Positions 32,474 through 33,000 of a stretch of DNA of 33,000 nt are shown here, in pieces (positions within the stretch are counted from its first letter, which is position 1; each line of letters begins with the position of its first letter). Under the pieces are notes generated by a model. It searched no databases, was not told the DNA's origin, and saw only the letters and a list, made by a program, of their open reading frames with translations. Source of the DNA: Saccoglossus kowalevskii (Eukaryota; Hemichordata; Enteropneusta; Harrimaniidae); NCBI RefSeq assembly GCF_000003605.2, contig NW_003108579.1, positions 844,642-877,641 on the forward strand. Reading direction: 5' to 3'. A program made the translations under genes and the position numbers.

Positions 32474-33000
32474 AGTCCCCGTTCGGACGAAGTCCCAACA
32501 CGGGGACTTATAATTCGGTCTCCGTCCGTCCGTGCATCTGTGCATCCGTCCGGAGTCATATCTCAGAATCCCTTGGGACAATTCTGTTCATTCTTTGCAT
32601 GTGCCTAGTACTTTATGTGGGACATATGCACATGCAGTGGTTTAGCGATTCAATTCAAAATGGCCGACTGGCAGCCATCTTGTTTTTTGAAAATGTTGTA
32701 TTTTGGACATGCTTTGTCAGTTTTCATGCAAACTTGGTACATAGATTATACATGTTAGGATACATGTCCATGACAATTTATTTCACAATTGGATCAAAGA
32801 TGGCCCACTGGCAGCCATCTTGTTTTTTGAAAATGTTGTATTTTGGACATGCTTTGTCAGTTTTTATTCAAATTTAGTACATAGATCATACATGTTAGGA
32901 TACATGTCCCTGAACATTCGTGAGTTCCTGAGTCTGTCCGTCCGTGTGTCCGTCCGTGCGACAGTCTGTCCAGAGTCATATTTCAGAATCCTGTGGACTG
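32474..33000. repeat. Nested 140/420-bp repeat with palindromic head
   Basis: It begins with an inverted repeat (agtccccgttcggac ... gtcccaacacggggact, 32474-32508) followed by CCGTCCGTCC words. A 140-bp unit (ggcc-actggcagccatcttg... to gttaggatacatgtcc) occurs at 32662 and 32802. The ccgtcc...gagtcata-ctcagaatcc module recurs at 32551 and 32971, exactly 420 bp apart (3 x 140). The repeat runs off the right edge. The plus frame 32599-32877 is repeat-derived, and its two halves repeat the same DNA in different frames. Confidence 0.8.

Noticed and set aside
32599-32877. 92-codon plus frame containing QNGRLAAILFFENVVF
   Set aside because: It is a translation of the 140-bp repeat. The second copy is read in another frame within the same ORF.

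Overview
This window is AT-rich eukaryotic DNA with about one third G+C. It has long gene-poor stretches, many microsatellites, spliced-looking exons and a class A G-protein-coupled receptor, so it comes from an animal. The repeats look like those of a marine invertebrate: a foldback element with C6/G7-bearing arms, a palindromic AGTCCCC...GGGGACT repeat followed by CCGTCCGTCC runs, and GGCCGACTGGCAGCCATCTTG-type units. I cannot name the species. It carries an assembly gap of exactly 50 N, so it is draft scaffold. Nothing looks bacterial: there are no operons, CRISPR arrays, phage genes or rRNA.

Layout. Positions 1-1312 are a tandem satellite (42- then 43-bp unit, about 30 copies) with visible higher-order structure. 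Positions 1.3-8.0 kb are gene-poor. On the minus strand at 8.0-9.4 kb two or three pieces with good splice signals and compatible phases may form a small cysteine-containing protein gene. Positions 9.4-16.3 kb are AT-rich and mostly featureless, with a 50-N gap at 15.7 kb that truncates a tRNA-like segment. From 16.3 to 21.5 kb lie islands of higher G+C: two CTCF-like sites, an NRF1/E-box cluster and a CpG-dense patch with an unassigned open frame.

The one confident gene is the minus-strand, apparently intronless GPCR at 22.5-23.7 kb. Its extracellular N terminus is built from a degenerate 26-residue (78-bp) repeat, which continues upstream of the start codon as degraded copies. Positions 25.3-27.7 kb hold two diverged direct copies of a roughly 0.8-kb segment. 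Positions 29.0-29.65 kb are a foldback element. Near 32.1 kb is a good candidate for the last exon of a minus-strand gene, with stop codon and poly(A) signal, whose earlier exons would lie beyond the right edge. The last 0.5 kb is a nested 140/420-bp repeat.

The genes show no sign of a shared pathway. No previously undescribed multi-gene system was found. The most unusual feature is the minisatellite-derived receptor ectodomain.
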